DNA of 18,815 nucleotides from Firmicutes bacterium ZCTH02-B6 (GCA_002159155.1 LZRQ01000046.1:1-18815), one strand, 5' to 3'; shown: positions 6,190 to 12,328, numbered from the stretch's first letter. Made by a program: numbers and translations. Notes: generated from the sequence alone by a model not told the origin.

Positions 6190-6891
6190 ATGGCCACCGG
6201 CAGCACGAACCGACCTGTGGAGATCCTCCAGCGCATTCCTTTTTTCGCGGAGCTGGAGCCCTCCGAGCTTGAGGCCATGTCGGAGGCGGTGGTCATAGCC
6301 CGCTACCGCAAAAACCAAGTGCTGTTTGTTGAGGGGGAGCCCAGCCACTCGCTGTATCTCATCTGTTCGGGCCGCGTCAAGGTGTACCGGGTTTCGGCCG
6401 ACGGGCGGGAGCAGATCCTGCACCTGTTGGGGGACGGCGACCCCGTGGCGGTGGTTCCTTTCTTTGACGGCGGCGCCTACCCCGCCAACGCCGAAGTGCT
6501 GACCGACGCGGAGATCGCCTTCATTCGCTTCGAGGATTTCGAGCGCATCGCCCGCGCGAACCCGTCCATCCTGCTGCGCATGCTGCGCCTGCTGGCGCAG
6601 CGCCTGCGGCGGGCGCAGGAGGAAATCGCTTCGCTGGCCCTCAAGAGCGTCGGGGGCCGGCTGGCGGCGCGCCTTTTGGACTTGGCGGCCCGGCACGGCC
6701 AACGGGTTCCCGACGGGATCGAGGTGGACCTGCAGCTCAGCCGGCAAGAGCTGGGCAATCTCATCGGCGCGTCGCGGGAGACGACGACGAGGCTGTTGCA
6801 GCAGTTCCAGCGGGAGAAGCTGATCCGTCTCGAAGGCTCGCGGGTGATCATCCTCGACCCCGAGGGCTTGCGCGTCTGGGGCGAGCCATGA
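6190..6891 (+). CDS. Crp/Fnr-family transcription regulator without an Fe-S cluster
   Basis: The protein has 233 residues. An N-terminal cyclic-nucleotide-type beta-roll domain (about 12-125) is followed by a dimerisation helix (about 124-150) and a C-terminal winged helix (about 155-228). The recognition helix is SRETTTRLLQQF: Arg196, Glu197 and Arg201 match the CRP residues (R-E-x3-R) that read TGTGA, rather than the FNR pattern for TTGAT. The only cysteine is Cys59, so an FNR-type oxygen-sensing cluster is absent. The cAMP phosphate-binding signature (G-E then R-S/A) is replaced by VAVVPFFDGGAYPANAEV, so cAMP is unlikely. Operators of the predicted type lie nearby at 7413, 10160 and 10182. 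Possible effectors are NO, heme, CO or a metabolite. Start: AAAGGGG is seven bases before the ATG; upstream open sequence lacks coding character. Confidence 0.93.
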   Translation: MATGSTNRPVEILQRIPFFAELEPSELEAMSEAVVIARYRKNQVLFVEGEPSHSLYLICSGRVKVYRVSADGREQILHLLGDGDPVAVVPFFDGGAYPANAEVLTDAEIAFIRFEDFERIARANPSILLRMLRLLAQRLRRAQEEIASLALKSVGGRLAARLLDLAARHGQRVPDGIEVDLQLSRQELGNLIGASRETTTRLLQQFQREKLIRLEGSRVIILDPEGLRVWGEP

Positions 6892-6909
6892 TACGCCCGG
6901 CACGTGCAA

Positions 6910-6947
6910 CGACGGCACCTGCTGCCGTCGCCGCGCGAGGGCGCGGC
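6910..6947. terminator. two adjacent hairpins between convergent genes
   Basis: CGACGGCA/TGCCGTCG (8 bp, loop CCTGC, 6910-6930) is directly followed by GCCGCGC/GCGCGGC (7 bp, loop GAGG, 6930-6947). Both are perfect. They lie between the Crp/Fnr stop (6891) and the DUF3243 stop (7048), where a bidirectional terminator is expected, but neither strand shows a U-run. The rest of the gap has no gene. Confidence 0.5.
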
Positions 6948-7047
6948 CCGTGCTCACGACGCCGTTAACCCCGACCGCGTGGGGGGTGCCTCGCGTCCCG
7001 CCGTGCCGCGCCCTGAAAACCGCCTGCAGGCAGAGCTTTCCAGCGCG

Positions 7048-7296
7048 TCAGTGGTTCTTGCTGACCATCTCGATGATCAGGCGCGCCAGCTCCTGCTGCT
7101 GCTCCTCGTCGGCAACGTCCCAGAGCTCCTTGAGCAACCGCTGCTCAGGGTTCTTGGGATCGACGTTCCTGGCCAAGAAATCGCCGATGGCCTCGGCCTT
7201 CTGGGCGATTTCCTCGTCGCTCATGCCCATGCTGTGACCGACGTCGATAGCCTGGGCCAACGTCTGCCGCCACTCGGACCAGTCCTGCATGTTCAT
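7048..7296 (-). CDS. DUF3243 family small protein
   Basis: This is an 82-residue, largely helical, acidic cytoplasmic protein of unknown function. It matches the DUF3243 family of Bacillota: the tryptophan-rich start (QDWSEWRQTLAQA), MGMSDEEIAQKA (about 24-35), the signature DPKNPEQRLLKELWDVADEEQQQELARLIIEMV (about 46-78), and the typical length of 80-100. No catalytic motif is visible. Start: I chose the ATG at 7296 (AGG six bases upstream); a second in-frame ATG follows two codons later, and a TTG at 7302 after AAAAGGGG is possible. The gene is convergent with the Crp/Fnr gene. Its own upstream region contains the operator at 7413, about 125 bases from the start codon. Confidence 0.85.
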   Translation of the reverse strand: MNMQDWSEWRQTLAQAIDVGHSMGMSDEEIAQKAEAIGDFLARNVDPKNPEQRLLKELWDVADEEQQQELARLIIEMVSKNH

Positions 7297-7412
7297 GTCC
7301 AACCTGCGTCCACCCCTTTTCTCCCAAAGAATGTCTGCGCCCTTAGCGTCCCCTCCCGGCGCGCTTCCTATGTGTGCGCCCGCCGGTGCACGTGCGCACC
7401 CTCCGCGGCGCC

Positions 7413-7428
7413 TGTGAGCTGGATCACA
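7413..7428. promoter_or_regulatory. Crp/Fnr-type operator TGTGA-N6-TCACA
   Basis: TGTGAGCTGGATCACA is a perfect match to the TGTGA-N6-TCACA palindrome bound by CRP-like helices and by Bacillus-type Fnr. Its centre (7420.5) is 51.5 bases before a possible -10 TACGCT (7472-7477), which would start the DUF2249-ywiC transcript near 7484. No -35 is visible, which fits an activator-dependent promoter. It is followed by a small hairpin (CCCGG-TTGAG-CCGGG, 7429-7443). Action on the divergent DUF3243 gene is also possible. Confidence 0.8.
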
Positions 7429-7471
7429 CCCGGTTGAGCCGGGCGTCACAGCCCAACCCGGCCGCGTCGGG

Positions 7472-7477
7472 TACGCT
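7472..7477 (+). promoter_or_regulatory. possible -10 for the DUF2249-ywiC unit
   Basis: TACGCT matches only three of six consensus positions. I list it because its distance to the operator (51.5 bases from operator centre to first base of the hexamer) nearly equals that of the two hexamers at 10109 and 10242. Confidence 0.35.
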
Positions 7478-7559
7478 TTTCCCAGCGGCCAACGGCGCGA
7501 GAGGTGGCGCCCTGTCCATAGAAGAAGATTTCACCGGATCCACGGGAGGATGATGCCCC

Positions 7560-7805
7560 ATGGGGAGCAACGAGCCGGTCGTGCAACTCGATGTGCGGGA
7601 GATCCCGCCCCGGGAGCGGCACCCCCGCATTTTCCGCGTCCTCGACAGCCTGGCGGCGGGCGCTAGCCTCGAGCTGACCAACGACCACGACCCGAAGCCG
7701 CTTTATTACCAGCTCCAGGTTGAGCGGCCGGGCCAGTTTGACTGGGACTACTTGGCCGAGGGGCCCGACGTATGGCGCGTGCGGATCACCCGGGTGCGCC
7801 CGTAG
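7560..7805 (+). CDS. DUF2249 domain protein
   Basis: This 81-residue soluble protein carries the DUF2249 fold: an N-terminal V-V-Q-L-D-V-R-E-I-P-P-R-E-R-H strand, the helix PRIFRVLDSLAAG, the conserved ELTNDHDPKPLYYQL segment (about 38-52) and the closing GPDVWRVRITR (68-78). Family members often sit beside denitrification or anaerobic respiration genes and are sometimes fused to hemerythrin-like or cupin domains; their biochemical role is unknown. The charged N-D-H-D-P turn has a sulfur-carrier (TusA/SirA-like) look, but no cysteine is present. Start: GGGAGG lies ten bases before the ATG. The Crp/Fnr operator at 7413 lies upstream, and ywiC overlaps its 3' end by 34 bases. Confidence 0.88.
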   Translation: MGSNEPVVQLDVREIPPRERHPRIFRVLDSLAAGASLELTNDHDPKPLYYQLQVERPGQFDWDYLAEGPDVWRVRITRVRP

Positions 7806-8680
7806 GCAAAGAGGCTCGCCGTCCCGGCGCTTCCCAGCGGCCCGGCGCATCTGTCCACGCTGGCGCTCCTCCGCGGCCCGGGCTGCCCGGGCAGGCCGGC
7901 GCCCCGCACCGGCTCGCATCCCTTTTCATCCCCCGGGAGCACGGATCTTGGGGCATGCTGCTGACGGTCCTCATCCTGGCGCCGGCAGCGCTCGGGACCG
8001 GGGGCGCGGCGTGGTGGTTTGCAGCCGGATCCGCGGTGCTGTTCTTCGCGCGGCGCCCGTGGGAGATCTGGCTGCAGACCGCGCCCGATCCCGATAAAAC
8101 GGCCCGCCGGGCCGCGCTGTTTTTGACCGCCGGAGGGCTCGCCCTTGGCGCGGCCGGGCTGTGGGTGACGGCGTCCCCCTTGACGGCGGTGCTGGCCGTC
8201 CTCGCCGCGGTGCTTGCCGGCGCCAGCGCGTACAGCGAGAGCCGCCCTGAGCGGCGCGGTGCGGTGGCCGGCCGCCTGGCGGGAGTGACCGCCATGGTGA
8301 CCCTGCTGCTGCTTGAGGTCGCCGCGGCGTTTGGCCGCATCACACCCGCCGGCTGGGGGCTGGCGGGTCTTTGCCTGGCATACTTCCTCACCAGCGCCTT
8401 GCGGGTGCGCTCCCTGGTGCGGGCCCGGAAGGTGCAGGGCTTCCGCCTAGCTTCCTTGGTTTTGCATGGGTGCATCCTGGTCGGAGCCGCCGCGGCGTCC
8501 CGGACTGGGTGGGTGCCGCAGCTGGCGGCTGTCGCCTACGTCCCGGGCGTCGTGCAAGCGGCCCGCATCCTGCGGCGGGACGCGGCTCCCGTCAACACGC
8601 TGCGCATGGGCATCGGGGAGATCCTGCACGCCGCCGCCTTTGTGGCCCTGACGATCCTGGTCTACCGGCTCCCCGGGTAG
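7772..8680 (+). CDS. ywiC: YwiC-like polytopic membrane protein
   Basis: This 302-residue protein has the YwiC signature F-I-P-R-E-H-G-S-W-G-M-L-L (residues 52-64), RRPWEIWL (about 93-100) and about eight membrane helices. In Bacillus subtilis ywiC lies near fnr, narK and the nitrate reductase genes; its function is unknown. The R-E-H-G-x-W motif and overall plan recall UbiA-type prenyl transferases, but I cannot show a substrate site. The first 50 residues are an Ala/Pro/Gly-rich extension that is unusual for the family. Start: the ATG at 7772 has GAGGGG eight bases upstream, inside the DUF2249 gene, so the two overlap by 34 bases and are probably coupled. No other start codon with a ribosome site precedes the signature. 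The C-terminus meets the convergent membrane-protein gene at 8734. Confidence 0.88.
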   Translation: MARADHPGAPVGKEARRPGASQRPGASVHAGAPPRPGLPGQAGAPHRLASLFIPREHGSWGMLLTVLILAPAALGTGGAAWWFAAGSAVLFFARRPWEIWLQTAPDPDKTARRAALFLTAGGLALGAAGLWVTASPLTAVLAVLAAVLAGASAYSESRPERRGAVAGRLAGVTAMVTLLLLEVAAAFGRITPAGWGLAGLCLAYFLTSALRVRSLVRARKVQGFRLASLVLHGCILVGAAAASRTGWVPQLAAVAYVPGVVQAARILRRDAAPVNTLRMGIGEILHAAAFVALTILVYRLPG

Positions 8681-8698
8681 CGACTCGGTGAATAGTCG
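8681..8698. terminator. weak hairpin between convergent genes
   Basis: CGACT (8681-8685) and AGTCG (8694-8698) form a 5-bp stem with an 8-base loop directly after the ywiC stop, in the 53-bp convergent gap. There is no T-run. It is at best a weak terminator. Confidence 0.25.
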
Positions 8699-8733
8699 TC
8701 GCCCCCCCGGTTTCACTTGGCTAGCGTCCCAGC

Positions 8734-10041
8734 TTACTTGACCAACGTTCTCAAGAGGTTAAGCGCCGCTAGGGCAGCGCCCGCCCCAAGCAGGACGAGA
8801 AACGGGCGGGCGGGCCAGGCGGATAGCAGCGCCGCCACCCCGCCCACGACGCCGGCGTTGTACACGGCGCACGCGGCCCAGGCCAACGACGGGTGCACCA
8901 TGTGGCGAAAGGCAGGCACGCCCGGGTCCCGGGCCCGGCCCCAGTAGCGGTTGTGCCACACGATGAAGGGCAGAATGCGGTGCAAGTATCCGAGGATGGT
9001 GTTGGACAGCCACCCAGCGGCCGCCAGAAACCCGAGGGCCGTGATCAGCCGGGCCGGCAGCACCAAGCCGTGGACTCCCGCCCAGCCGAGGGCGGCCAGG
9101 GCCAGCGCGCCTGCCAGCAAGTACACGTGCGCGGCCCGCACGTAACCGACGCCGGGGTGCATGCGTTCCCGCTCCCGCGGGGCGTAAATTCCCCACCCTT
9201 CCCACACAAACAGGACGCACGCCGTGGCCACCGCCCAAGCCGCCGCGGCCAGCGCTGCGCGGGCCATCGAATCCGTCCCCTCAGCCCGGAGGACGGCCGC
9301 GAAGATGACCAGTCCGACGCCGCCGTGCAGCAGGCGCCGCACGGCGGCTGTCCAGCGAAACTGCTGCTTCTTTGTCACCAGGCCGAAAAATGTCAGGAGA
9401 TGATAGGAGATCCCAATGACCAGCATGAGAAACCACCCTCCCGCCGCCGCGGCCACATGCAGGGCGAGGGCGGACCGCCAGGCCATCCCGAGCCAGCCTG
9501 TGGCCAAGTTGACCGCCAGCGCGGCGCCCGCGAGAAACGCCAGCACCAGGTATTCGGCCGCTGCGAGCACAAAGGGCCGGATCAGGCTGCCGCGCGCCGT
9601 CGACCGGCCGCTGCCCAGTGTGAGCAGCACGTTGGCCAAGGCGAGGACCGCGCCCGACGGCAAGCCCAGCGCCGCGACGGTCAAGGCGGTCCGGGAAAAA
9701 CGCGGCTGGTGAAGGGTGGCGAAGCCGGTGATGAGCCCGGTCAGTCCCAGGATAAAGGCAACAAAAGCCGCCTTGGCGAGGCGGGGACTGCGAAGGATGG
9801 TGTCAAACACGACGGCCGTCATCTGCTGGAGCGCCCCCAAGGCTACGGCCGTCCCCCAGCCAAGGGCATAGAGGTGCACCGCGGCCAAAATGGCCGGGTC
9901 GCGGTGAAAGCCCCCGTCCAGCGACACCGCGCCCGTGACGAGCAGCCACGGCGCGGCGAGGAAGGAAAGGAGCCCCAGGGCGAAATACGGGGCGATGGCC
10001 GGCAGCGGCACCAGGTTTTCCCGCGTCACGCGCAAGCCCAT
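8734..10041 (-). CDS. about 12-TM membrane protein, NnrS / orphan heme-copper subunit I-like
   Basis: The product (435 residues) is nearly all hydrophobic, with roughly 12 helices. Histidines occur at helix ends or inside helices in a pattern recalling NnrS and orphan subunit I-like proteins: H-L-Y-A-L-G-W-G-T-A-V-A-L-G-A-L (about 56-71), ALHVAAAAGGWFLMLVIGISYHLL (about 203-226), YVRAAHVYLLAG, and GYLHRILPFIVWHNRYWGR. NnrS is a heme- and copper-containing membrane protein that eases nitrosative stress; orphan subunit I-like proteins are uncharacterised. It does not have the GHPxVY or HH CuB motifs of a real oxidase. The start follows a duplicated ribosome site. Its promoter region is shared with the MIP18-NnrS-like unit and holds two Crp/Fnr operators. 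The call is by resemblance from memory, so the family name is tentative. Confidence 0.65.
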   Translation of the reverse strand: MGLRVTRENLVPLPAIAPYFALGLLSFLAAPWLLVTGAVSLDGGFHRDPAILAAVHLYALGWGTAVALGALQQMTAVVFDTILRSPRLAKAAFVAFILGLTGLITGFATLHQPRFSRTALTVAALGLPSGAVLALANVLLTLGSGRSTARGSLIRPFVLAAAEYLVLAFLAGAALAVNLATGWLGMAWRSALALHVAAAAGGWFLMLVIGISYHLLTFFGLVTKKQQFRWTAAVRRLLHGGVGLVIFAAVLRAEGTDSMARAALAAAAWAVATACVLFVWEGWGIYAPRERERMHPGVGYVRAAHVYLLAGALALAALGWAGVHGLVLPARLITALGFLAAAGWLSNTILGYLHRILPFIVWHNRYWGRARDPGVPAFRHMVHPSLAWAACAVYNAGVVGGVAALLSAWPARPFLVLLGAGAALAALNLLRTLVK

Positions 10042-10045
10042 CGCC

Positions 10046-10077
10046 TACTCTCACCTCCGTTTACTCTCACCTCCGTT
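10046..10077 (-). repeat. perfect tandem duplication of a 16-bp ribosome-binding segment
   Basis: The plus-strand unit TACTCTCACCTCCGTT occurs twice with no gap (10046-10061 and 10062-10077). On the minus strand each copy reads AACGGAGGTGAGAGTA, with a near-ideal Shine-Dalgarno (GGAGGTGA). The proximal GGAGG lies 12-13 bases before the ATG at 10041, the distal one 16 bases further. This leaves the gene with two consecutive ribosome sites. Confidence 0.95.
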
Positions 10078-10108
10078 GCAGCCCGAAACGCCGGCACCGC
10101 TCCCCTCC

Positions 10109-10114
10109 ACTGTA
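10109..10114 (-). promoter_or_regulatory. possible -10 for the leftward membrane-protein gene
   Basis: On the minus strand TACAGT (four of six consensus bases) lies 53.5 bases from the centre of the operator at 10160, with no -35. It would give a start near 10102 and a leader of about 60 bases that includes the duplicated ribosome site. Confidence 0.4.
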
Positions 10115-10159
10115 GGCCTGGAAGAGCCGGGAACGATGTGACCGTGAGCCCGCACCGGG

Positions 10160-10175
10160 TGTGATCTAGATCACA
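10160..10175. promoter_or_regulatory. Crp/Fnr-type operator, perfect palindrome (site 1)
   Basis: TGTGATCTAGATCACA is a fully symmetric TGTGA-N6-TCACA site; even the spacer TCTAGA is palindromic. It lies in the divergent region between the leftward NnrS-like gene and the rightward MIP18/NnrS-like unit, 22 bp (two helical turns) from site 2. A further TGTGA half-site occurs at 10137. Confidence 0.88.
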
Positions 10176-10181
10176 TTCCCG

Positions 10182-10197
10182 GGTGACCGGCGTCACA
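10182..10197. promoter_or_regulatory. Crp/Fnr-type operator (site 2)
   Basis: GGTGACCGGCGTCACA matches TGTGA-N6-TCACA at nine of ten defined bases. Its centre (10189.5) is 52.5 bases before the -10 TACACT at 10242, a class I activation distance of about -64 from the predicted start. Confidence 0.75.
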
Positions 10198-10238
10198 TGA
10201 GAGCTGTTGCCCTCGTCACGGGCGCGCCGGCCTGCCCA

Positions 10239-10247
10239 TGTTACACT
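10239..10247 (+). promoter_or_regulatory. extended -10 for the MIP18-NnrS-like unit
   Basis: TGTTACACT combines a TG extension with the hexamer TACACT (10242-10247, four of six). No -35 is present 17 bases upstream (CGGGCG), as expected for an activator-dependent promoter. The predicted start is near 10254, which leaves a leader of about 68 bases. Confidence 0.45.
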
Positions 10248-10321
10248 GGCCCTGGAACGTCAACTCCCTTTGCGTTCGCCTACTTTCGCCCGGGTCAGGC
10301 GAACCGACAGGAGGGGTGGCC

Positions 10322-10639
10322 ATGCTTGCGGCCAGCCTGGATGATCGGATCTTGCAAGCCTTGCGGGAAGTGATCGACCCGGAGCTGGGCATCAACATCG
10401 TGGACCTGGGGCTAGTGTATGGGGCCGCGGTCATGCCCAACGGCGACATCGTCGTGCACATGACGATGACGACGCCGGTGTGCCCCTTGAGCGCGCACCT
10501 GCAAAACCAAGCCTACAGAGCCCTGCGCCGGGCGTTTCCTGACGCCGCCGCCGTCGATGTCGAGCTCGTATGGGACCCGCCCTGGGATCCGTCAATGATG
10601 TCCGAGGACGCCCGGAGACAACTGGGCTGGCGGGGGTGA
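10322..10639 (+). CDS. MIP18-family (DUF59; SufT/PaaD-like) Fe-S maturation protein
   Basis: MIP18/DUF59 proteins help assemble or insert Fe-S clusters (SufT, PaaD, yeast Cia2). The 105-residue product has the family core: LREVIDPELGINIVDLGLVYG (14-34), a beta strand (DIVVHMTMTTPVCPLS) with conserved Cys54, and VELVWDPPWDPSMMSEDARRQLGW at the C-terminus (79-103). Length and ending are typical of stand-alone single-domain bacterial members. The start follows AGGAGGGG by about five bases. It is the first gene after the divergent Crp/Fnr-controlled region, and the next gene starts within a few bases of its stop, so it is co-transcribed with the NnrS-like membrane gene. No suf or paa genes are visible. 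Confidence 0.9.
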   Translation: MLAASLDDRILQALREVIDPELGINIVDLGLVYGAAVMPNGDIVVHMTMTTPVCPLSAHLQNQAYRALRRAFPDAAAVDVELVWDPPWDPSMMSEDARRQLGWRG

Positions 10640-10644
10640 GGCCG

Positions 10645-11727
10645 GTGCGGCAAGGTTCCCGGCGCTACCTGGTGCTGATTCCCGTTGCGCTCGGGCTGCT
10701 GCTGGTCGCCGCGTGGGCCGGCCTTGTGCGCATGGGCTGGCCGTGGCCGCTGCCGGGGCGGCTTATGCTCCTGCACGGGCCTGTGGTCGTCGGCGGCTTC
10801 TTTGGCACCGTCATCGGCCTTGAGCGGGCCGTCGCCATCACCCGGACGTGGGCCTTTGGGGCGCCGGCGGCGGCCGCCCTGGGCACTTTGCTCCTCGCCA
10901 GCGGCCTCGCGCCCCTCCTGGGCGTGAGGCTCCTCATCGCCGCAGGCATCGTCCTGTGCGCCGTCTACGTCGTCGCCTACGGACGCCAACCCGCGCCGTT
11001 CACGGCGGTTATGGGGTTGGGGGCCGCCAGCTGGCTGGCCGCTAGTCTCCTCTACACCATCGGGAAGCCCGTGTTCGTTGTAGCCTTGTGGTGGATGGGG
11101 TTTCTCGTGCTCACCATCGCCGGCGAGCGGTTGGAGCTGAGCCGCATGCGCCCGCCCAACCGGCACCGGCAGGCCGTGTTTCTGGCGCTGGTGGGCGTGT
11201 ACGTGCTGGCCCTGCTGGTGTCCATAACGGCCTATGACGCGGGCAGCCGCGTCTTGGGCGCGGCCACCCTGGGGCTCGCCCTGTGGCTGTGGCAAAACGA
11301 CATCGCGATGGTCACCATCCGCCAGCGAGGTCTGACGCGGTTCATTGCCGCGGGGCTCTTGTCGGGCTACGTCTGGCTGACGGCCGGCGGGCTGCTCTTG
11401 CTTGTGCACGGCGGCCAGGGGGCGGGGCTCATTTACGATGCGCAGCTGCATGCCGTCTTCGTCGGGTTCGTGTTTTCCATGATCTTCGCCCATGCGCCCA
11501 TCATCCTGCCTGCCTTGAGCGGGCGCGCCGTGGATTACAGCCCCGTCTTTTACACCCACCTCGCGCTGCTGCACGCCTCGCTGGCCGTGCGGATCGCGGG
11601 CGATCTCCTGGCGTTGCCGTCCGTGCGGGGCTGGGGCGGCCTTTTCAACGTGCTGGCTATCGTCCTTTTCCTTCTGAATACCATTCAGGCGGTGCGGCGC
11701 GGCAGGAAGGGAACGGCCGCGGCGTGA
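10645..11727 (+). CDS. NnrS-like polytopic membrane protein
   Basis: The product (about 360 residues) has about 12 hydrophobic helices and the histidine-marked segments expected of NnrS-related proteins: LMLLHGPVVVGGFFGTVIGLERA near the N-terminus and, near the C-terminus, LHAVFVGFVFSMIFAHAPIILPAL followed by YTHLALLHASLAVRIAGDL. NnrS proteins are heme- and copper-binding and protect against nitric oxide, usually under Dnr/NnrR (Crp/Fnr) control; such control fits the operators upstream. Start: the GTG at 10645 has GGGGG eight bases away; a GTG at 10636, overlapping the MIP18 stop as GTGA, and an ATG at 10570 inside MIP18 are alternatives. I am sure of the membrane topology and less sure of the exact family. 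Confidence 0.7.
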   Translation: MRQGSRRYLVLIPVALGLLLVAAWAGLVRMGWPWPLPGRLMLLHGPVVVGGFFGTVIGLERAVAITRTWAFGAPAAAALGTLLLASGLAPLLGVRLLIAAGIVLCAVYVVAYGRQPAPFTAVMGLGAASWLAASLLYTIGKPVFVVALWWMGFLVLTIAGERLELSRMRPPNRHRQAVFLALVGVYVLALLVSITAYDAGSRVLGAATLGLALWLWQNDIAMVTIRQRGLTRFIAAGLLSGYVWLTAGGLLLLVHGGQGAGLIYDAQLHAVFVGFVFSMIFAHAPIILPALSGRAVDYSPVFYTHLALLHASLAVRIAGDLLALPSVRGWGGLFNVLAIVLFLLNTIQAVRRGRKGTAAA

Positions 11728-11803
11728 ACGGAGATAATGGGATCCGTAGCTGTGCGTGACATCCAGGCGCACAAGAGCTGCCGAGGAAAGGAGGGAAACC
11801 GCC

Positions 11804-12112
11804 ATGGCCTTCGTGATCGCCGAACCCTGCATCGGCACGAAGGATACCGCTTGCGTCGAGGTTTGCCCGGTGGACTGCATCCACCCGAGCAAGTCGGAGG
11901 ATCAGTACAGCGAGGTCGCCCAGCTGTACATCGATCCGGATGAGTGCATCGACTGCGGTGCCTGCGAGGCCGAGTGCCCGGTGGAGGCCATCTTCCCCGA
12001 GGACGACGTCCCGGACAAGTGGAAGTCCTACATCGAGAAGAACGCCGACTTTTACCGCCTGTCCGCGGAAGAGTTTGAGGAAAAGTGGGGCTCGCCGGGG
12101 AGGAAGGCGTAA
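11804..12112 (+). CDS. 7Fe-type ferredoxin ([3Fe-4S] and [4Fe-4S])
   Basis: This small soluble electron carrier (102 residues) has two cluster sets. The first reads Cys9-x7-Cys17-x3-Cys21-Pro (CIGTKDTACVEVCP), which is the 7Fe pattern in which the second of the usual four cysteines is missing. The second reads Cys-x2-Cys-x2-Cys-x3-Cys-Pro (ECIDCGACEAECPVEAI, about 47-63). The acidic C-terminal extension (PDKWKSYIEKNADFYRL) is typical of FdxA-like ferredoxins of Bacillota and Actinobacteria. The start has AAAGGAGGG eight bases upstream, among the strongest in the window, which suggests high expression. A separate promoter is likely in the 76-bp gap after the NnrS-like gene (GATAAT at 11733 is a weak candidate). 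Electron partners are not shown by the sequence. Confidence 0.95.
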   Translation: MAFVIAEPCIGTKDTACVEVCPVDCIHPSKSEDQYSEVAQLYIDPDECIDCGACEAECPVEAIFPEDDVPDKWKSYIEKNADFYRLSAEEFEEKWGSPGRKA

Positions 12113-12114
12113 GA

Positions 12115-12133
12115 CCTGCGGCCGCAGGCTTTT
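12115..12133 (+). terminator. rho-independent-like terminator after the ferredoxin gene
   Basis: CCTGCGGCCGCAGG (12115-12128) forms a 5-bp stem with a GGCC loop, followed by CTTTT. It begins two bases after the stop codon. Confidence 0.65.
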
Positions 12134-12159
12134 GCAACGCCCGATCCCTCACAGCCATA

Positions 12160-12182
12160 GGGCCGGGGTTTCCCCGGCCCTT
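12160..12182 (+). terminator. second strong hairpin, backup terminator
   Basis: GGGCCGGGG-TTT-CCCCGGCCC is a perfect 9-bp all-GC stem followed by TT. It lies 27 bases after the first terminator and gives a tandem stop before the repair operon. The rest of the 216-bp gap (12113-12328) holds no gene that I can support. Confidence 0.65.
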
Positions 12183-12328
12183 GGCGCGCCCAGCGGGGAC
12201 GCGGGTGCCCGGCAGGAACACTTGCTCGGCACGGGGAACTCATCCGGAGCGGCGGCCGTGGCCAGCGGCCGCCGTGTCTTCAATGCCGGGCGATATGCCG
12301 GTTTCCGGGAGTTCGCGGGAGGATGCCC

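Noticed and set aside
10137..10152. TGTGACCGTGAGCCCG considered as a fourth Crp/Fnr operator
   Set aside because: Only the left half matches; the right half lacks TCACA. It is kept only as a half-site note.
8893..10164. A 423-codon open frame on the plus strand across the leftward membrane-protein gene
   Set aside because: It is antisense to a well-formed polytopic protein with a strong ribosome site, and its product is low-complexity Arg/Gln/Pro/Gly.
11751..11773. TGTGCG ... CGCACA inverted repeat before the ferredoxin gene, considered as another Crp/Fnr operator
   Set aside because: The half-sites are TGTGC, not TGTGA, and the spacer is 11 bases instead of 6 to 8, so it does not match the operator type.
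10513..11892. A 459-codon open frame on the minus strand opposite the NnrS-like gene
   Set aside because: Its product is an unstructured His/Gln/Pro/Arg-rich sequence. It covers the ferredoxin start and the MIP18 end, both of which are real genes.
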